Part shown: positions 27,801-36,432 of the stretch, in pieces
Layout of the letters: every line of letters starts with the position of its first letter
How positions within the stretch are numbered: position 1 is the first letter of the stretch
Origin: Tritrichomonas musculus
Taxonomy: Eukaryota > Parabasalia > Tritrichomonadida > Tritrichomonadidae
DNA: 64,000 nt
Assembly (NCBI GenBank): GCA_039105265.1
Contig: JAPFFF010000010.1
Coordinates: 2,852,001 to 2,916,000 of the forward strand
Direction of reading: 5' to 3'
Translations under genes and position numbers: made by a program
Notes under the pieces: generated by a model
What the model was told of the DNA's origin: nothing
Database searches by the model: none
What the model saw: only the letters and a program-made list of their open reading frames with translations

Positions 27801-30461
27801 AAACTCCATAAAAGCGATGTTCACTACTTTTATAAACCATCTATCATCACAGAAGAAAAAATAGGAGAGGACGAATATTATAAGATGGTATATGAAGTAC
27901 CAGATAACTATGAAATACCTGATAAATTAAACTTTGTCTTCAAGGAACATTGTTTTGGCAATACATGGAACCTACAATGGAATACTGATAAAAGTCGTGA
28001 GAATAAGGGGTATTGGTCAGGAGATAATGCGAAAGGTCATCTTAATGGGAAAGTCATTAATAAATGGAATATTCGACCTACTAAGAAAGCCAATAGTTGT
28101 TATGGTTGTTGGATAACAGTCAAACAAACAGACATGCATGAAGCAATAATTACTAATGAAGGAAACGGTTTAATGCATTCACTATTAAAGAACTACAAAA
28201 ATGAATTTAAACTGGAAATGAAAGATGGAACTATTAAAGATGGTAGTGAATGGAATATGACATGTGCATATGAGAACCACCTAACTGATGGCTTATCAAA
28301 CTCATTACATCCTGGTTATTATGGCACTGTTCTTCTATACATATCGATGGATAGTACTGAAGGAATTAGAACTGATTTGGTTGAAAAGATATATTTAGAT
28401 ATATACGTAGGTGAGTCTTCTACAGCAACAAGGTTATCATTCAAACCTGATGGGTTCCATGCACAAAAGAATGGAGAGGTATTTGTTGATGTTATACCTG
28501 TTCTTGATACTATTGAGACAATTAGCTATGATTGGGGCTTTTGCTTAGATGTTGGTGAAACCAGAGACATAAAATTATATTTGAGGAAGGATTATACAGA
28601 CCCAATTGATGAAATTAATTGGGATTCATCAACTAATGCATTTAAGTACATTATAGACCAACAGTTTTATGAAATAACACCAAATCCTAATGCAGCTACT
28701 ACCTTATACACAGACTACAATATTACTAGTTCAAAGATTATAACAGCTGATAATATTACTACCATGAGGAGTGATTTAAATGTATTAACCAATAATTTTG
28801 ATGTAGTTAGTTATGATGTTAAGGACATAACCTCGAAAGTAAATGTGTTAAATGCAGAAATGGGAGAGACTAAAAGGATTACTAAACATTTACAAGAAGA
28901 CATAGACCAGGTTAGAATAGTATCAAATGTAGCACTAGCATTTGGAGTTATAGGAACTGCAGGTAGTATAGCTAATGTTGGTCTTACATTGTTTCGAACA
29001 GGGTTCACATTTACAAAGGCTGGTGTGGATTCTGTTATTGAAGGTGTATCACAAGGTGAACATGCTTTGTTTCATCTAGGTGATGGAAGCAACCTACCTC
29101 CATTAAAAATAGGAAGGTCAACTACGACTGATTTAACACCTATTATTAATTGGTGTGATGCAGAAAAGGTAGTTGTTGAATATACTGATGAAACTGAAGA
29201 CATTTCAAAGACGATAACAACATATCGAGATGCTATTGATTTATGCAACCACTTCAGGGAATCATTAAAACCTGCATTTAGGCTATTAGCTGATAAAATA
29301 AATGAGGTTAATGAGGAAGTAGAAAATAATAACTATGTTGATAAGAATGATTTAGTAAGAGATGATACTATTGATATAGTAGGTAGTATTGTTAATAAGG
29401 AAGTACACCTTGAAGCTGAAGATGTTATTACAGATGGTACTATTAAGGCAAGGCTAATGGTTATGAAGGTTAGTGAGTTTAATGACATCGACTATGAGGA
29501 GTGTATAATAACTATTACTATTGCAGATGGTACTATAAGTCAATATGAGGGCAGTGATTACTTCCCAACATGCACCTTAAATGGCAAGACAATAGTTATA
29601 GCCAACCCACAGCAAGTAAGAGTTACTGGTATAGCCATTAAAGAAAATAGTGCTGTTAGGAGAATGTCATTTGAGGTTAATGATATAGCATATACATGTG
29701 ATATAGATGCACTTAACAACAAGGTAGACTCACTTGAAAAGATATCCCACGACAATAATGAATCAATAGCTACTATTATGAATGAATACCCCACAGTTGA
29801 TGAGGTTAATGATGTACTAAAGGAGTATGCATTAAAGAAAGATATCCCAGAACCAGTTGATTTGTCAAATTATGCATTAAAAAGTGAGCTTGAGGAAGTA
29901 AAAACAAAAATAGATAATACATCTAAAGCTCATCAAGATTTAGCTATTCTAGTAGGTGAACATGTTGCTAGTATCGTAACAATAAATAGCAAAATATCAA
30001 ATTTAGAGAGAGAGAATGCAACATTAAAGGATACTATAGCAGCAATGGAAGCTAGGTTAGCTGCATTAGAAGAGAAAAATGACCCAGATAGGGAATGGAA
30101 AGCATATTATACAGGATTTACTGATGTCACTGATGAATATAATAGGTATTTTCTATTCTCTTATTTTACAAGTGAGAAACACATAATTATTGATAATTTA
30201 GATAATGATCCAACAGGTGATAATGAACCTGTTCCAGATGGGGAGTACTTATTGATATTCAAGGACAAGACTCAAAAGCTACATTTTATTAGATTTATAT
30301 CAACTGAATGGTCTGACCCTCAACAAATAAAATCATATTTGGATGAAATATACTTTAAAGACACTAACCCACCTTCTGGTGCTTATGATATATATAATAT
30401 TGAGTTAGATTGTGATACCTGTTCTATGATTTGTTTCGATGCTATATATATGAAGAAATAG
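24822..30461 (+). CDS. Giant membrane/coiled-coil surface protein (1,879 aa)
   Basis: The start is at ATG 24822 (MSIKLYSLQS). The N-terminal ~480 residues carry repeated helical WL/WI-K-containing units. An acidic Pro-rich linker (PEPSPDPTPEPEPNPPP) lies near 485. Hydrophobic segments occur at about 560-610 and 730-770 (ITIIAFIMGAALVTIGVLAV), followed by beta-rich domains and a Gly/Ala-rich segment near 1370-1400. The C-terminus is a long coiled coil (about 1690-1755) ending in a small domain. Relatives are spread over 48553-57801 in B2. Size, place beside the terminus and layout suggest a fibre or entry protein; the exact role is unknown. The stop lies next to the right terminal repeat. Confidence 0.65.
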   Translation: MSIKLYSLQSNEAEKLKDKDVEISVNDEGNIDIIRNEDPDDYPTFSCLYNKAEIDKKIVGDYLDKQGGLDGFCNLNIMEGQGITTWNPDGTLKEMNYAASLKKLYERISTSTTNLQTYLNKMKTDIIDVMGASVVAPDAKLTIFVNEVKEQTLDVSTYNKLVAALNNNYDGLKNVVDYIFDTMDKIDGFNVEEFLGTELIDTSYTDIATIIKRIGDGYFEQDQVPIKTYKQFTKEFEKLALCLIEILIVEKKLNLSCWKEETKIIHHPGELDETSTGPWDETVITYKLEDKHVDTFTDLITQLNASNDNLKKWLTKLENTKTTGIDFTQLDNLSVIEEKTDEETKTTSYEVKQKPLTSLNNIISNISLNNNNISKWINKTAIDFSAIEPIKVVEKETNTTTNETIYDIKPKKINTFKEFVEQTNTTNDNINELLNQLNSDTIVYTDLLEAFGTTPYICLINETTNEPEIRPVKIEIVEESPEPSPDPTPEPEPNPPPAADQIQIIGDGSDTFYFPSGDELSEAFEKIKSTIKSRIKPNEPVHVTVKKIITLGKQTSAILQKLLVNIIGTMVVINVAPFILSYQVIDYALTNTLKVIYNVIYFLWNSEIPYLLFKGYNGTKEVIVKIINYEKNKGDYIGKIDHNIDELVDRFSELLPSSETVDALKSKGYEIYEVAYTSFPIFWSNVWSKMKTIFTTIWQGVKKFGINTFLFFTGEDSDGKGTFWENCPHMVRITIIAFIMGAALVTIGVLAVEYVIFPIFCLFFDGLDWIYNKVVGNGAQLLENDEIVDPDGNIIVIEPDDELLETFRKQINSALVDYKVINGKISTTPTTPTTDPNFVLESGIPEFVITNKDVYSLSNTINDIECNLLGIFVPDLQKQAFLNSNKPIFKIVLRKNVIYDERGRYIKEFYIASRNGKIVCPVITYNKENDYCTINDNSSTDDRYYIAFDKSLPFHPYTLYLNGELSIMNEYEPTALKTDKAIKCSIIEAENALKLHKSDVHYFYKPSIITEEKIGEDEYYKMVYEVPDNYEIPDKLNFVFKEHCFGNTWNLQWNTDKSRENKGYWSGDNAKGHLNGKVINKWNIRPTKKANSCYGCWITVKQTDMHEAIITNEGNGLMHSLLKNYKNEFKLEMKDGTIKDGSEWNMTCAYENHLTDGLSNSLHPGYYGTVLLYISMDSTEGIRTDLVEKIYLDIYVGESSTATRLSFKPDGFHAQKNGEVFVDVIPVLDTIETISYDWGFCLDVGETRDIKLYLRKDYTDPIDEINWDSSTNAFKYIIDQQFYEITPNPNAATTLYTDYNITSSKIITADNITTMRSDLNVLTNNFDVVSYDVKDITSKVNVLNAEMGETKRITKHLQEDIDQVRIVSNVALAFGVIGTAGSIANVGLTLFRTGFTFTKAGVDSVIEGVSQGEHALFHLGDGSNLPPLKIGRSTTTDLTPIINWCDAEKVVVEYTDETEDISKTITTYRDAIDLCNHFRESLKPAFRLLADKINEVNEEVENNNYVDKNDLVRDDTIDIVGSIVNKEVHLEAEDVITDGTIKARLMVMKVSEFNDIDYEECIITITIADGTISQYEGSDYFPTCTLNGKTIVIANPQQVRVTGIAIKENSAVRRMSFEVNDIAYTCDIDALNNKVDSLEKISHDNNESIATIMNEYPTVDEVNDVLKEYALKKDIPEPVDLSNYALKSELEEVKTKIDNTSKAHQDLAILVGEHVASIVTINSKISNLERENATLKDTIAAMEARLAALEEKNDPDREWKAYYTGFTDVTDEYNRYFLFSYFTSEKHIIIDNLDNDPTGDNEPVPDGEYLLIFKDKTQKLHFIRFISTEWSDPQQIKSYLDEIYFKDTNPPSGAYDIYNIELDCDTCSMICFDAIYMKK

Positions 30462-30498
30462 GTACGAGATTCTCGGGGCTGGTACCTGTGCCGTTTCA

Positions 30499-30841
30499 GT
30501 AGTAGTACTTCAAGAAAAAACAAGTAGTGGGGACCCGAGGTAGTTGTTTAGGTCCCTAGTAGTAGTGGGGACCCGAGGTAGTTGTTTAGGTCCCTAGTAG
30601 TACTTCAAGAAACAACAAGTAGTGGGGACCCGAGGTAGTTGTTTAGGTCCCTAGTAGTAGTGGGGACCCGAGGTAGTTGTTTAGGTCCCTAGTAGTACTT
30701 CAAGAAAAAAACAAGTTGAAGAAAAATTTTTTTTATTTTTTTTTTTTCATTTTTATTTTTTTATTTTTATCACGAGTTCGTGTTGACGCGTGGGCTTAAG
30801 CGTAGCGTGGCCCCTGCGGAAACCGACTCGTATATACTACT
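30499..30841. repeat. Right terminal inverted repeat of Polinton A
   Basis: The reverse complement matches the left repeat: four GGGACC/GGTCCC hairpin units (38-bp type with longer spacers of ACTTCAAGAAAAAACAAG), an A/T-rich tract near 30722-30768, and the conserved outer ~75 bp ending in TACTACT. The unit copy number (4 against 5) and spacer pattern differ between ends. Confidence 0.93.
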
Positions 30842-30846
30842 ATTAA
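30842..30846. repeat. Target-site duplication of Polinton A, right copy
   Basis: ATTAA directly after the last base of the element, equal to 7713-7717. Confidence 0.8.
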
Positions 30847-31112
30847 GCCAAATTATAGGAGAGGTTCAATATCAACTAATAATGAAAAAGTAATAATATT
30901 AAAACGAAAACTATATTATATATCAATATTCCTAAATAAATTCTATTAAATAGTCAAAAAAACATCAATAAATATTAGGAGTATATATTATAACTCAAAC
31001 TCAAATCAATCATGAGGTGGACTTTTTACATACGTTTATTTTTGGGATTGATTTGAATCGAAAACGATCATTTGGGAGAATATTTAAACATTAGCTCTCC
31101 CAAAACACATGA
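30847..31112. other. AT-rich B1 intergenic DNA
   Basis: No gene or repeat seen; it joins the insertion site of A to the HNH gene of B1. Confidence 0.5.
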
Positions 31113-31589
31113 TTAGTAAAAGATATCTTCTTCAGTTTCTTCATTATAATAGTAATAATATTCTTTTTCAGCAAATACTCTTCTTTCCTTTTTCATGTCA
31201 TAATGCGTGATAACTATAGCATCATCTGGTATATCGTCAACAAACTCGTATTTAACACCATTTCTTGATGAAGCATTTCTGTTATTTTCACTTGCTGAAA
31301 CCCAACGAAGATTCGATAAATGATAATCCGTTCTGTCTTTTGATATATGATCCACTTGTGTTTTATGTTCTGGGTCGTCATTTGATATGAACTGTTTGGC
31401 TATAATCCTATGCTTATCTATTTTGTTTCCATTAAGATTTACACTTGGGTAACCATTACTTTTATTAATTGTCTCTTTTACAACATATTTATTATCTTTT
31501 CTTCTAATAGTGTAAGGAAAATCATTCAGTATTTCATAGTCCGGATATTCGTTCAGTGTAACAAATTCGATTGCTTGTTGTTCTGTCAT
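31113..31589 (-). CDS. NUMOD4-HNH endonuclease-like protein (158 aa)
   Basis: Same design as 8680-9015: EILNDFPYTIRRKDN near 16-30, RIIAKQFISNDDPEHKTQVDHISKDRTDYHLSNLRW spanning the HNH core near 60-95, then SENNRN. It has an extra acidic, Tyr-rich C-terminal tail of about 45 residues. It lies directly downstream of the major capsid gene, whereas in A the relative is near the left terminus, so the nuclease has changed place. It probably acts as homing cargo. Confidence 0.85.
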   Translation of the reverse strand: MTEQQAIEFVTLNEYPDYEILNDFPYTIRRKDNKYVVKETINKSNGYPSVNLNGNKIDKHRIIAKQFISNDDPEHKTQVDHISKDRTDYHLSNLRWVSASENNRNASSRNGVKYEFVDDIPDDAIVITHYDMKKERRVFAEKEYYYYYNEETEEDIFY

Positions 31590-31657
31590 TTTGTATTTAT
31601 GTATAGTGATAATAAAAAAATATAATTAAAATAGAAAGACGCAATTATTTTTGTTAC

Positions 31658-33304
31658 TTAATCCCTTGAGGTCAGATCATAATTGCCCAAGCGAACTAAA
31701 GGTGGCATGCCATTTGGCTGAACTAAGATAGATATAGAAGAATCAAACAAGAGGCATATTAAAGGTGGGGTTTGAGTAACATTAGCATATGTATTGTCAC
31801 CAGTTTCTTGTGTTACATTTATTTCAAAATTAATAGGTGACAAAGAGGTTAATCCTTGTTGATATGTATTATCAGTTTCTGTAGGTAATCCTATAAAGAA
31901 ACTACTCTTGTCATTTGGATGAATTCCCTTTGTATACATAAATTTAGGTTTATTAGTAGCCGTATCTCTATCACAATATGTTAAACTGTTTACTACTTCC
32001 TTATTAAAACCACTTTGTCCTCCATTCACGTTCATTGCGTTCTGACAATATTCTAAGAACTCTGGGTATTCATCTGTCGTGCCAAATGGTTTAGCAGGAA
32101 TGTTACCGTAACCTCCACAGTTTAATTGAAATGATTTAAAGTTAGGATTCTTAAAGTATGTATGATGAGTATGCTTTATAGGAAATAATAGGTATATCGA
32201 ATCAACAAAGCGAGGAGTGATTGTGCAAGTAGTCTTATCATTCGGATTATTTAACGGGGTAGTAGTAGTGTAAACAGAAAGTGTTTGAGTAGGAAATGTT
32301 AGTGGATGAGTTGGATCAGCATACCTTTGAACAAGACTAGAGTAAATATTATCCTCAATACCAAAGCACGGTATAATAGATGAACATTCAGTTATACGGT
32401 ATTCAACTACTTGAAATGTTTTCGAACTTGTATTCAGTTTAGTAAAGCTTATATTAACAGCTGCTGATGTTGTTCCTCTATTAACAGTTTCTACCTCTGT
32501 TCCTGTGTACATAGTGATTAGTTCGCCAATTGGTCTAAATTCATTAGTAATATGCTCTAATTTATATTTTGAATTGACACTATAATCATGTTCGAACTCT
32601 TTTCCTGGACCCATTGGACAACATACCATACCAGCACATGAAAAGAATAATCGGAGTTCAATTTTGCCTGCAAATGCTGGAAGGTATTTAATATTTGATA
32701 ATGGTAAGAACCTTCTTAAATCAATCTTTAGGTGAATTTTATATTTTTTGTCTTCCCATCCTGGTGCAAAATCAACAATAAATCCTGTTCTGCTGCCTGA
32801 TTTACCATTCCATATATCTTTATGTCTAGCCTTTGAATACACATCTGCTCTCTTTGTTGTTTCATTGGCACAACATGCAGTTAGAAATGATTCTTCGCAA
32901 CCAAAGTTCTGGGTATATATCGTTATTCCGTTAGCTACTATTTCATATTTCTCAACAGCATCTCTAGCATCCTTGAAACCAAACCATACTCTGTTGAATT
33001 TGTATCCATCACCTGTTACTGCAGTTATCTTACTGCCAGAAGCTTCTTTAATCTTTACCTCCATATCAGCTCTAATAAATCCATTATATATGTCTGCTGT
33101 ATTATTCGTATTAGGTGATATAATTGCACTTGTATATGAGCCTTGAGTTATTGGAGGCGATGGAGAATATGATGTTTGTGGACTAATTGTGTATTGCTTG
33201 TTGGTATCTGATAAGGCTATACAATTATCAACAATATCAAAATAGCTAGCAATTTGGGTACATGTTTCAGCTGACGTCCTTAGTTCAATTTCTGGATTTA
33301 ACAT
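31658..33304 (-). CDS. Major capsid protein of B1 (putative double jelly-roll)
   Basis: 548 residues from ATG 33304 (MLNPEIELRTSAETC). It aligns along its whole length with 14905-16587: VDNCIALSDTNK, VWFGFKDARDAVEKYE, NFGCEESFLTACCANE, RRFLPLSNIKYLPAFAGKIEL, HPLTFPTQ, KPFGTTDEYPEFLEYCQNAM. The most varied parts lie near residues 75-90, 160-175 and 255-285, likely surface loops. It forms the shell in the family. The gene order on the minus strand mirrors element A. Confidence 0.8.
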   Translation of the reverse strand: MLNPEIELRTSAETCTQIASYFDIVDNCIALSDTNKQYTISPQTSYSPSPPITQGSYTSAIISPNTNNTADIYNGFIRADMEVKIKEASGSKITAVTGDGYKFNRVWFGFKDARDAVEKYEIVANGITIYTQNFGCEESFLTACCANETTKRADVYSKARHKDIWNGKSGSRTGFIVDFAPGWEDKKYKIHLKIDLRRFLPLSNIKYLPAFAGKIELRLFFSCAGMVCCPMGPGKEFEHDYSVNSKYKLEHITNEFRPIGELITMYTGTEVETVNRGTTSAAVNISFTKLNTSSKTFQVVEYRITECSSIIPCFGIEDNIYSSLVQRYADPTHPLTFPTQTLSVYTTTTPLNNPNDKTTCTITPRFVDSIYLLFPIKHTHHTYFKNPNFKSFQLNCGGYGNIPAKPFGTTDEYPEFLEYCQNAMNVNGGQSGFNKEVVNSLTYCDRDTATNKPKFMYTKGIHPNDKSSFFIGLPTETDNTYQQGLTSLSPINFEINVTQETGDNTYANVTQTPPLICLLFDSSISILVQPNGMPPLVRLGNYDLTSRD

Positions 33305-33335
33305 ATTTTCTTTTGAGAAAAATAACAAAAGCAAA

Positions 33336-33899
33336 TTAAATCATATCAGAGAAAATATTATTTCGTCTTCTACGAATAGGTTGAGGTGGGATTACTGGTA
33401 TTGGTTCCTCTTCGGATTCGTCTTCTATTTGATTTGGTTCTTGGACTTCTTGGCTCAAGGCGTTTATGTATTGTGGCTGAGTATACTGTGGATAATATGG
33501 TTTTCTCATTTGTTTTTGTATTACATCTTTTATCATTTTCTTCTGTTCTTTCTTAGCCCTTTCGTTTTTAAACTCTTCGCCTAATAGCTTTAATTGATTT
33601 AGTATTTCTATATTTATTGTTGGATCATATACTTGTTTTGGTTGTTCTTCAATTATTGGTTTTTTGGGTTTTGGTATTTCCTCAGGTGGGTCGGAATTCT
33701 GACCAACAACTTTTTCTTCAATCGTTTCTGTTTTAGTTAATGGTTCAGGTGGTGGTTTTGTTAATGGTTGCTCTCTTCTTTTTACTATATATTTGTTTTC
33801 TTTTTTGGTAGGAAGCACATCCCAATCAGGGTCCTCACGACCATTAAGCCAGTTCTGTATTACTTGTAATCTTTTTGATCCTGTCAAATGCTTAGACAT
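33336..33899 (-). CDS. Conserved capsid-block protein (187 aa)
   Basis: Homologue of 14350-14886, with the same ends (SKHLTGSKRL, WLNGREDPDW, and RRRNNIFSDMI at the C-terminus) and a variable Pro/Glu/Gln middle containing a helical charged segment (NIEILNQLKLLGEEFK). Start in CAATTAAATG. Function unknown, probably scaffold or tether. Confidence 0.65.
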   Translation of the reverse strand: MSKHLTGSKRLQVIQNWLNGREDPDWDVLPTKKENKYIVKRREQPLTKPPPEPLTKTETIEEKVVGQNSDPPEEIPKPKKPIIEEQPKQVYDPTINIEILNQLKLLGEEFKNERAKKEQKKMIKDVIQKQMRKPYYPQYTQPQYINALSQEVQEPNQIEDESEEEPIPVIPPQPIRRRRNNIFSDMI

Positions 33900-33930
33900 T
33901 TAATTGATAAAAAAATCATTTTAATGAGTT

Positions 33931-34464
33931 TTATTGAGTTTTCTTTGTTTTTCTTGATTTCTTTCTCTTTCTTTTATTCAATTTCGCTATATGTGCTTCT
34001 GCTTCGTCCACATATTTACTTCTGTTCTGATATATTTTATAAGCAGCTGGCTTTCTCGAATAATGAATGCGTGGAAAATCTGCATACATTACATTACTAC
34101 CTAACGGATTAGGTTGTCTTTCTGCTATATTCTTTTCTAATGCTGCCTTTACTTCTCCTTCTTTTATTCCACTTGCTATTGTTGTCAATCCTTTACCTAT
34201 ACCTATTGCTGCTGGATTACCCGTTATTGTTCCCAAAGCTTGTGTTGCTCCTCCTATAGTATTTAATATTGGTGCCTTATTTTTCCAAGCCCATTTACCA
34301 GCTTTACCAACTGCACTATCACCAATGAATTTGCCTACTTTACCAACACCAGATTTTACCGAATTCCATGCATTATTTATAAACTTACCCAAAAATCCAC
34401 CACCAGAATTTTGCGATGTCGTTTGTTCAATTTTATCTGTTTCAGAACCTTCATTCATTGTCAT
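33931..34464 (-). CDS. pVI-like minor virion protein (putative, 177 aa)
   Basis: A Gly/Ala/Lys-rich amphipathic stretch (GGGFLGKFINNAWNSVKSGVGK, about 21-42; GGATQALGTITGNPAAIGIGKG, about 71-92) is followed by a basic C-terminus (KRKRKKSRKTKK) suited to DNA binding. It occupies the slot of 13845-14300 in element A, between the ATPase and the SKHLTGSKRL gene. Call based on composition and place. Confidence 0.5.
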   Translation of the reverse strand: MTMNEGSETDKIEQTTSQNSGGGFLGKFINNAWNSVKSGVGKVGKFIGDSAVGKAGKWAWKNKAPILNTIGGATQALGTITGNPAAIGIGKGLTTIASGIKEGEVKAALEKNIAERQPNPLGSNVMYADFPRIHYSRKPAAYKIYQNRSKYVDEAEAHIAKLNKRKRKKSRKTKKTQ

Positions 34465-34470
34465 TTAATA

Positions 34471-35325
34471 TCAGTCAAAGTAATATTTATTGGCGGTTAT
34501 GTTCATAATAAATTTTGAATGAAGATCTCTATGCTGTAAATATTCTTTTACCGTCTTCTTGATATTAAGGTTGTTATTTGTTTGTTGAAGCAAGGAAGTA
34601 AAATCTTCTTCTGAGTATCCACTATAGCATATGATATCCGTGGCCAATCTTTTTGCATTTATGTGTACGAATCTGATTGTCTGAATAGCCATGATGCAGG
34701 TAATATTATAATGTCTTGTCTTGGTTAATAGTCTAAGGAATTCAGTATTGTTATGTGTTAACAAATCGCTTCCTGCACAGTCATCCAATATTATTAGTGT
34801 GTTATATGGGTAAGAAGAGGTTTGGTATTTTACTAACTTATTGGCTATATATACTATTCTATCATCTATTTCTTGGAGGGAGTGCTTGTTTATAAGTCTC
34901 TGCATTTCTTCATTTGTTTCCTTCATCTTAGATAATACATGTTTAACCATTGCATAATATTTTATTTTTCTTTTGAGGTGTTTCTTTAGGTAATCCATCA
35001 ATTGGGCTTCATTAAGATATACTATTGGTGTCTTTACCTCTTTACTCATTGCCTCAGCCGTTTTGTCTGCTTTTCCAGAACTTGAGCAAAATATTATTTT
35101 TTGATAGTACGGATGCTTAAATAGACGTTCAGTAATTAGTATGTGTTTCCACAACCAATAACTCTTACCTGCACCTGGTTTACCAATAAGAAAATAAATT
35201 CCATTCGTACTAAAAGGATAGGAAGGATGTAATGGCTTCATCAATGCTCCCTCTATCTCTTTCTGGTTCTTCTTCATTGTCTTTTGGATTAAGGACTCTA
35301 CTTCTTTCATTATTTGTTTAGACAT
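34471..35325 (-). CDS. Genome packaging ATPase of B1
   Basis: 284 residues, very similar to 12960-13826. Walker A GKPGAGKS is near 52-59 and Walker B LIILDDCAG near 178-186; the TKTRHYNITCIMAIQTIRF block follows. Start in ATTAAATG, 10 bp from the integrase stop as in element A, so the unit is conserved to the spacing. Confidence 0.92.
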   Translation of the reverse strand: MSKQIMKEVESLIQKTMKKNQKEIEGALMKPLHPSYPFSTNGIYFLIGKPGAGKSYWLWKHILITERLFKHPYYQKIIFCSSSGKADKTAEAMSKEVKTPIVYLNEAQLMDYLKKHLKRKIKYYAMVKHVLSKMKETNEEMQRLINKHSLQEIDDRIVYIANKLVKYQTSSYPYNTLIILDDCAGSDLLTHNNTEFLRLLTKTRHYNITCIMAIQTIRFVHINAKRLATDIICYSGYSEEDFTSLLQQTNNNLNIKKTVKEYLQHRDLHSKFIMNITANKYYFD

Positions 35326-35335
35326 TTAATATTCG

Positions 35336-36421
35336 TTAAATCCACTTTTTTATTCCATTGGGTATATTTTTCTTCTTTGACCAGTAATCCACTTCAAGAT
35401 TAGATAGCTTTGTTGGAGCACCTTCTCGTAAATTTTTAGCCGGTATGATGTCTTCTGTACCTTCGCTGTATTTAATTTTATATTTGTTCTTTGTTGTATC
35501 ATAAGAAATAATCTTCTCCACAATACCTCTCTTGCCTCCCTTAAGTGTTTGTGCAATATTTTTGTTTTGTGTCTTGATTAACCTATAACCGGGGAGTTTG
35601 TCTATTGACTCATCTTTGGACTTAATTATAAATTGGTTCCCAGCCTTTGAATCAACTATATATGCTTCCTTGCTTACCTTGTTCCTGCGCTTCGAAAATG
35701 GCTCCTTGGCTTGAATAATTCTAACTCTATCATTTGGTTTAAAGTCATATGGATTGTTTTGCGACTTGGTTTTTACATATTCTTTTTCATCTTTCTCTGT
35801 CATCTCGTTTGGTATCTTATAGTCCAATGACCTGTGGGGAGAATTGTTGTATGAATCTATTAAACTATCCATTTCTTTCTCATTGATGAACCTGTTCTCG
35901 CCTACCATGTCTCTGATCGTTCTCATGAACCTATTTATGATACCTAGTACATTATGATTATTATCCTCGGTAGTAGTGTAAACAATATTTTTGGTCTTCA
36001 TCAACTGTAATACATCATTGGACAAGTAAGCAGCATCCTGATCTGATGTTATCGAATAGACATCTGGCTCGTCCTCAAAAAATTTATTTAATGCTTTGGC
36101 TACCTCTTTTGCACCTTTCCCCTTCATTGGATAACAATATGCTTTTCTTGTGTTAATATTAATTAGCATCAAATAGTTGAGACCATCCTTTGTCTTATCA
36201 TTGATGAATGTGTCCATTTGATATCCCCCAGAGTGTTTAGAATAGATATTCATAAACTTTGCCTTTGGTACCTTTACATCATGTACTATCTTCCTTAAAT
36301 AATCTAATGCGGCTTCTTCTGTGAATCCATATCGTTTTGCGAGTGGAACAAATTTAGAGGCAGATCTCCAAGGAAAAAAAGAATGAAGCTCATTAATTGT
36401 CTTAAAATGCTTTTTGTTCAT
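35336..36421 (-). CDS. RVE-type integrase of B1
   Basis: 361 residues, same domains as 11831-12949. The core has Asp in YQMDTF (near 70) and in TSDQD (near 127), then NHNVLGIINRFMRTIRD and PHRSLDYK. An SH3-like AYIVDSKAGNQFII segment follows, then a chromodomain-like KYKIKYSEGTED near 315. Start in TTTAAATG. The minor capsid stop is 11 bp upstream. Confidence 0.88.
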   Translation of the reverse strand: MNKKHFKTINELHSFFPWRSASKFVPLAKRYGFTEEAALDYLRKIVHDVKVPKAKFMNIYSKHSGGYQMDTFINDKTKDGLNYLMLININTRKAYCYPMKGKGAKEVAKALNKFFEDEPDVYSITSDQDAAYLSNDVLQLMKTKNIVYTTTEDNNHNVLGIINRFMRTIRDMVGENRFINEKEMDSLIDSYNNSPHRSLDYKIPNEMTEKDEKEYVKTKSQNNPYDFKPNDRVRIIQAKEPFSKRRNKVSKEAYIVDSKAGNQFIIKSKDESIDKLPGYRLIKTQNKNIAQTLKGGKRGIVEKIISYDTTKNKYKIKYSEGTEDIIPAKNLREGAPTKLSNLEVDYWSKKKNIPNGIKKWI

Positions 36422-36432
36422 TTAAATTAGTC

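Larger units (their letters stand above)
7718..30841 (+). mobile_element. Polinton (Maverick) A, looks whole
   Basis: About 23.1 kb, bounded by inverted repeats of about 350 bp that start AGTAGTATATACGAG and end CTCGTATATACTACT, with ATTAA duplicated on both sides. It encodes the complete Polinton set: adenovirus-type protease, minor and major capsid proteins, RVE integrase, packaging ATPase, protein-primed DNA polymerase B and a giant surface protein, plus small conserved proteins. All the main frames are open, so it appears young. It inserted into B1. The capsid genes mean it could have had a virion stage, as known for the family. Confidence 0.93.
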
